Source: Meandrina meandrites
Lineage: Eukaryota > Cnidaria > Anthozoa > Scleractinia > Meandrinidae
Reading direction: 5' to 3'
NCBI GenBank assembly: GCA_963693305.1
Contig: OY855906.1
Span: 845,501-909,500, forward strand
DNA length: 64,000 nt
The translations under genes and the position numbers were made by a program. The notes beneath the pieces were generated by a model, which saw nothing but the letters and a program-made list of their open reading frames with translations, was not told the DNA's origin and searched no databases. This document shows, piece by piece, positions 58,247 to 64,000 of the stretch (the first letter of the stretch is position 1; the number at the start of each line of letters is the position of its first letter).

Positions 58247-59889
58247 GGCTGCAGTGAAACTCTACGTGAACATGACACGATCAACACAATGATTTAAAAA
58301 GAATATTTGGTTTTGCCCCGCGTATATCTATATCTAAGATAATCTCTTTATCGTTTAGATTGTTTTCAAAGGATATCAAGCCCGTCTCAAGGGTCTTAAT
58401 AAATAAAGCATTGTTTGTTTAAGGGTGCAAATATAGAAACCAACGAAATTGCCGCCTTCCATTCATCATCCATAACTTGTAGCACTGCGCAAAAAGACGG
58501 TTTTATCACGTTTGTAGTCAAGAGACAATTAACTTGCCTTGTCTTTTGTACGAAAGTGAATTTAGCTTTTGGCTTATTTAAATCATCTTTTTTGCATCAT
58601 TACACTCAAGGTAATGATTGCTTTTACTGCTGTTCTAACGACCATTTGATAAGTTGAAGTGGAGCATTAATCATTTGTAGTAAGCGCCTGTATTAAGCGT
58701 AAAAAGAAAACCATATGTACAAATTACTTTATCGGTTTCCTTTGGGCTTAAAGCTTGAAACAATCAACCTTTCAAAATTATGATGGCTTGAAAGGAAAGT
58801 ACGATCAACACACAGCTTAATGTAAACTAAAACAAAATAATTTCCCAAACCCGAGTTACTTCTGGCCATGCTGAACAGAAATTCCACCATTAAGATTATT
58901 CTCAATTGTCTGAAACTGATTAAATTTTCCGCCTTTCAGTAAACCATGCTACATCAGTCTCTTAACAAGTTCTTGTCAAGCTACTTTACATGATCAGTTT
59001 GCCATGAATAATAGCAATAACATAGTTATAACAACTTTCAGTACTAAATATTGAATACGATAAGTTCTTAAAATAGGAGGCAAGACCACGTCAGTTAAAA
59101 TCTGTGCTTGGATGTGTATAGAGACTTAGTTTTAAGGCAAAAACAACGGAAAGAAGCAATGTTAAGCTGAGAATTTCACGCAAAGCTGTTTTCAAACACG
59201 GGCCATTGAGCTCAATCAGTTTGTTTCTCCAATCAACCCTAAAACTGTGGAATTGTTATTCAAGTGAACACGTGGTTTATATTTTTGCGTTTGATTACAA
59301 ATGACGAAAAGTTCGTCAACCAGACTGGTGCTTCAGTACGACTTTTAGTTCTATATCGGTTCTTTTTGTTAGGTCTAAGAATTTGGAATAAGTTATATTT
59401 TTATTATTCCCCTATACAAGTCAGTTTACGTGAAACACAAGCGCCGTGCCGACACAATGTACACATGTGCATTTGGGACGAATATATTAGACGGTAAAGC
59501 TTTGACAACAGCTTATCTACCGTGAGTCTACGACATTAATCGTTTCGTGTAAATCAAACCTACAAATTGCTTCCTATTGTCTTATTCGACACGAAATGAT
59601 TTATAAGCATGCCTTAAAACCATACGACAATCTTTTTCTCGGACGATATTATATGATGAAAGTTGTAAGCGGGTTTTCATTGACGCGAGAAACTCGCGCT
59701 ACAAGTCTTCCGTCTAAATCGGCCCTTTGAAAATCTTTTGTTGACGGCATTGCGTTTCTCTACCCTTGTCAACGCGCGATCAGCCGCAATGTATGGAAGG
59801 CAGATGTTTGTAAAACTATCAGTGCAGAGTAGGACATTGGGACAACAACGTTACGGATGTATGATACTTTGCCAGTCTTGCGAAAGGTT
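58247..59889. other. Upstream region of the 516-residue protein gene, no gene seen
   Basis: The promoter of the minus-strand gene should lie at the left end. Only short unrecognised frames are present. Confidence 0.4.
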
Positions 59890-59897
59890 GTGACTAT

Positions 59898-60224
59898 CCC
59901 GGGGGGGAGGGGGGGGGGGGGACTCCCATATGAAATGGACGGGGATGCTCGTCGTCTCGCTTAGGGGTGTAAATTTCAGATTTTGGTCTCGCTTAGGGTG
60001 TTTTGGGCAAAATGTCATTATTTGTAGCTATCAAGGTCTCGTTTAGGGTTGCACGCGAAGAAATAACAAAAAAGAGAGAATTTTGATTCGTTATATTTAC
60101 TCTTTTAGGGGTCTGCATAACGTTCGGCCACACCCAGATTGGTCTCTTTTAGGGGTTAAATTCAAAATTTTCGACGAGCATCCCCGTCCCTTCCATATGG
60201 GAGTCCCCCCCCCCTCCCCCCGGG
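59898..60224. mobile_element. hAT-like MITE, copy 2, with 8-bp target-site duplication
   Basis: Begins CCCGGGGGGGAGG with GACTCCCATATG and ends CATATGGGAGTCCCCC...CCCGGG. GTGACTAT flanks both ends exactly (59890-59897, 60225-60232). Nearly identical to 22290-22607, differing mostly in homopolymer length and scattered substitutions. Confidence 0.9.
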
Positions 60225-60689
60225 GTGACTATTTCTTGGTACCTGTGGATGTACTTCTATTGTGAATCTTGAGAAGATGGGACTAAGTTCCAGTTTATTC
60301 AGCACAAAGTTACAATCCGAAAAGCTCTACAAGGTTGTTCAATAGGATATACACAAGCGAGGATAACTTTAGTAGAAATCATTTCTTCTACACTGTTTCT
60401 ACAAGTCTGATTAAGATGAATCAACTACTGCGCATGCACGTACCAAAATAGAAACCAGCCATGGTCCTTTTGAAGAGACTGGTTCCTGCTTACAATTCTA
60501 CTTGTTTTTTGGCTGAGGAACTAACTTGAAAAAACAAGGACCTATTAAATAGAAAAAAATTATCAGTAAAAACAAATAACTTGGATAAGGTCGGCGGAGT
60601 TCACTACATAGGAAAAGCAGTACTATTCAAAAGTGTAAAAAGTTAAACAGATATTCGTCTTGTATTTTATAAGGTCGTCTTGCATTTTA

Positions 60690-60741
60690 TATTCCGATCC
60701 GGACTCCAGCGCGCGTACTAACCATTAGGCCACCGCGCCAA
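60690..60741 (-). mobile_element. SINE head fragment, inverse
   Basis: The reverse complement reads GGCGCGGTGGCCTAATGGTT then AGTACGCGCGCTGGAGTCCG, a tRNA-like head of the same type as 54633. The neighbouring element at 60753 follows directly. Confidence 0.55.
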
Positions 60742-60752
60742 CTAAAACATAT

Positions 60753-60856
60753 TAAACAAAATTGCCCGATATTTTGGTTTGCAATACAAACCTCCGTCGG
60801 GGGCTGAGTGGGAAGGTTTGTATATTTCAAATCGAAATAACGGGTAATTTTGTTTA
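60753..60856. mobile_element. Palindromic MITE with TAAACAAAATTGCCCG ends
   Basis: TAAACAAAATTGCCCG at the left mirrors CGGGTAATTTTGTTTA at the right, and CAAACCT pairs with AGGTTTG around a CCGTCGGGGG centre. Confidence 0.7.
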
Positions 60857-61281
60857 TAAATTTTAGTTTTTTCTTCACAATTGTTTATTTTAGGTCGCTT
60901 CGCCGTTGCCGTAAATATATTATCATTTAAGATAATTTACTGATCCAGGTCTTGAAGAGACACGTCACTGACTAATCGGTTTGACGCTCAGTGGTCTTGC
61001 AAATTTTGTTATATTTTTTGAAAGAACGATAGATTTTGAAATTATCCGTGAAATGCTTATCAAATGTATGCCAATCACGACAAATCAAGCTTCTACTTTT
61101 ATTAATAATCTACCAATTCGGAGATCAAAACACCTGGAGTACATATTTTCCCAGTTAAATTCCAGTGTAATAGCTCTTCTACCACTTTTCCGGTTTGTGA
61201 AAAAGTAATGCCCCCCCTGTATGTATTAAATTTTACACCCCCCCCCCCCTCACACACACACACACACACTCTCTAGTTACA

Positions 61282-61419
61282 GGAGGCAGCGTGGCCGAGT
61301 GGTTTAGGGTGCTGGTGATGTAATCCGGGGGTCCCGGGTTCAAGCCCTCCACCCTGCCACTAGCTGGATTTGTTCTCGGTCGTCCCGAGTTCAAATCCTC
61401 GGTCACGCTTTGTATATAA

Positions 61420-61494
<75 letters not shown>
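61282..61494 (+). mobile_element. tRNA-derived SINE with ATT tail, internally shortened
   Basis: Head GGAGGCAGCGTGGCCGAGTG with B-box GGTCCCGGGTTCAAGCC, then CACTAGCTGGATTTGTT, a second GTTCAAATCC motif and about 25 ATT units. Same family as 42379-42714 but missing most of the body. Preceded by a poly-C/(CA)n stretch at 61238-61270. Confidence 0.85.
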
Positions 61495-64000
61495 GTTCTC
61501 CTATGCCCCCTCTGGTTTCCCAATCCCCCCTCCAGGTAATTATTGCACAGTCCCTTACTAGTGGACGATGTGACTTACTTTGTGAAATAAAATTGAAACA
61601 TTGTTTATACGGGACTTAGAACTTTATTAGCTCTCACCTAAGTTCGAGTCATTATTGTTTAGTTAGTTACCAGTACCTCGCTTTGTATTTTTAAGTTTTA
61701 AATCTTTCGTCCTTTTGTAACCGTCACTTTTCAAAAAGCGCGCTGTTACACGCGAAATGTCAAGTTAATTTTAGATCCTTTTTCCAAACCATTCGTAGTC
61801 CATGTGTTATGTTTGTTGCGCTGTTTGTATTCCTATTCTCATTATTGTTTTCCCGAAGTTTCCATATTCCATTCCTAGTTCAGAATCTACTGTTTATTTC
61901 TTTGTGATTCCCAGTCCCAGTGTCCCATTTTACCCGTTCGGGACCCTCCAGTTTAAACTTCGTAACACGATGATGTGTAGTCAGTAAGTCAATACATGTA
62001 TATTGGATTACCCGTTCAGTTAGGGAAGCCTAAAACTAACATGGCTAAGTCTGCGTTCGAGCTTAGTGGCCCATCAGGCTGGAGCTTATCCCGCTAGCTA
62101 AACATTTTATATTTAATACACACCCCTCGAAAGATTGTAACCCTAGAAAATTATTTGTACTTTCACGTACATTATCTGCTTTGTGGTTTGGAATTATCCC
62201 TTACCCCCTCCTCAAGACGGTATATCAAAGGAAAATGAACATTGCAATTCTATTTTTCTTGAGATTTTAGCGAATTAGCGAGAGGCGTGAAACTTGGGAA
62301 ATTTTCTCTCGTTCCAGATCCCCCTTGCACAATGCACACCGCTTTTCGCCTAACGTCGAACTTACTTACGATAAAAAGCATTTTTAGTCTATACTCCAAT
62401 CGTAAATTTGCAGGATATCATGCCGGTCATAGAAGTTAGGCTGATATTTCAAAAATGTCTCTTTTTTAATTTTTAATTGGTTAAGAGAAGTACCGTTTAG
62501 TATACGGTACATGAAAGTTTGTAACGGGTTGTACGCGCGCGTTTGAGGGAGTTTTGCACTCGCCCCGACCCGTGCAAGTTTTGCACGGGCTCTTTTCCGC
62601 GTGTAAGCCGTGTATGTATATCTCGTTAGCCATCGGTGAAACTGCGTCTAATCCAGTACTAGAAATCACGAAAGAAAACCTCATCAGCTATGAAAGCAAG
62701 TGGCAGGCCATTCACGCATTCTACACATGCAAAATACATAAAAAACCGTTTAATGACGTTTCAATACGATGGTGGCAATTGTAGTTTTATGTTGTTCCAG
62801 CTTGTGTGCGGCAGGTTTACATTTTCGCTCTGCAGTGAAAAGAGACAGGTTAATAAAACAAGCTGTTAAACTCGGTGATAATCCACAATCCGTGAGAGTT
62901 TACTCTCCAAGGATTATCCATAAATCGTCCAACTACCGACCGCTGGGCCATCAACAATAAGCGATCCACAAAATGCCAAAAGGTCTTAGAGTCGGGAAAA
63001 TCGATCACAAGTATTTATAGACTAATCACAAGGAAAAAAGCAATCAAGGAACCGAGGATTCGTGCTGAAGGGAACGTTTTGCGTGAGCTTAGAGAGTACA
63101 AAATAGCTTTCAGCATGTTTTACCACTTGTCCACCACATGATGTCAAACAGATCTGCAGGTTTGTAATAATATAACTGACTGAGCAGACAACGCATTTTT
63201 TCGAGTCCCTCTGGCAGCCGGAAATTGAGAATAAAGTTACAAAGTTGTATACAATTTATCAATAAGTTTCTATTTTATACAACTGTGATAAAAGTTGACT
63301 GGAATGTGTGACGTAGTAAAGCTGAAGGGGACATGATTTTCACGGTAACAAACAATTAAAAACTGAAAGCGGTTGCGATGTGGTGATTCCGCCATTATGT
63401 GAAAACTACGGTGCCGAAAAATTTTGATTACGTTCACAGCTTATAGAATTGTTATAAACTCGATATGTATATTGCAGTAGAAAAAGGTTATACCCAGTAA
63501 ATACGCAGTCACTGAGCCCTGTACCAGTAGTATGTGTTTTCTTAAAGGTTTGGTTTGCTGTATAAAAAAAGATGTGCAGAATACACAGATTAACTATTTG
63601 TCGAGTGCGTTGTTTTGCCGACAGACTAATCCTTGTCTCGAGGAAACGATTACCTTACCCAAGGATGAATGAACAATTTGATAACATTAGGAATTTTGTT
63701 TGCAACTTTTTCCGCGTTGTTAATGAAGTAAAAAGGTGTAAATTCCTAAAGCAACAATTCTGACTTAGAGTAAACTTTTTTGAGACATTAAATGCATTCT
63801 AAGAAAGAACTTTTATTGGAAACTTTCTGACCATAAAAATCTAGATTAGCTTTATTGCTGGTTTAATTTTTCCTGAAATTTCTGCTGACTACGAATCATT
63901 TCTCTATTATTAATGAACTGTTTGAAATTCCAGTTAACAGAGAGAGTTATGATAATCGGGATTCTATCTGACCGTCTAGAAGTAATCACAGTGTATTAAA
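61495..64000. other. Terminal intergenic stretch, no gene seen
   Basis: Only short frames (longest about 76 codons) without recognisable domains. A fragment near 62067 (GTGGCCCATCAGGCTGG) matches a SINE-body motif in inverse. An exon of a gene lying beyond the window cannot be excluded. Confidence 0.4.

Noticed and set aside
44755..61350. Functional tRNA genes at the tRNA-like boxes
   Set aside because: A and B boxes are present, but the stems do not form full cloverleaves by eye and the copies are followed by SINE bodies or microsatellites.
62554..62960. Frames of 63-76 codons near the right end
   Set aside because: No similarity, no splice-linked neighbours, and lengths expected by chance.

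Overview
This is nuclear DNA of an animal. Genes are split by GT-AG introns, intergenic DNA is AT-rich, and short inverted-repeat elements (MITEs), tRNA-derived SINEs and ATT/TAA microsatellites are everywhere. The gene content (SON, RAB39, SLC35F2-type carrier, MFSD6-type carrier, a divergent class A GPCR, two secreted von Willebrand A proteins, one with a Cys-rich GECW module that I associate with cnidarian secreted proteins) points to a cnidarian, most likely an anthozoan such as a stony coral. The species call is inference; no rRNA or mitochondrial marker is present.

Layout. 1-7477 (+): the 3' part of a SON homologue (G-patch plus dsRNA-binding domain), cut by the window edge. 7478-13488: intergenic and repeat-dense, with several MITEs and a 657-bp near-perfect palindrome. 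13489-16414 (-): a RAB39 GTPase in two exons. 16953-20802 (+): a complete seven-exon SLC35F1/F2-type transporter. These two genes stand head to head across 538 bp, the arrangement I recall for human RAB39A and SLC35F2. 21235-27039: intergenic, with a hAT-like MITE, a dead LINE fragment and a tandem duplication. 27040-31990 (+): a four-exon gene for a small secreted vWA protein with an Asp-rich tail. 31991-36398: intergenic, stacked MITEs. 36399-38054 (+): intronless MFSD6-like transporter with a TTATCCC-rich element just upstream. 40101-46560 (-): six-exon gene for signal peptide, Cys-rich GECW domain, Thr/Pro/Ala mucin-like linker and vWA domain. 46561-50805: intergenic with repeats. 50806-54488 (+): two-exon class A GPCR. 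56696-58246 (-): intronless gene for a Ser/Arg-rich protein I do not recognise. 58247-64000: no convincing gene; repeats.

The genes do not form one pathway. The visible groupings are the RAB39/SLC35F2 divergent pair and the two vWA genes, which share the position and phase of the intron splitting the vWA fold. All exon models were made by hand from splice consensus, reading phase and protein similarity; every spliced model given here keeps frame through all junctions.
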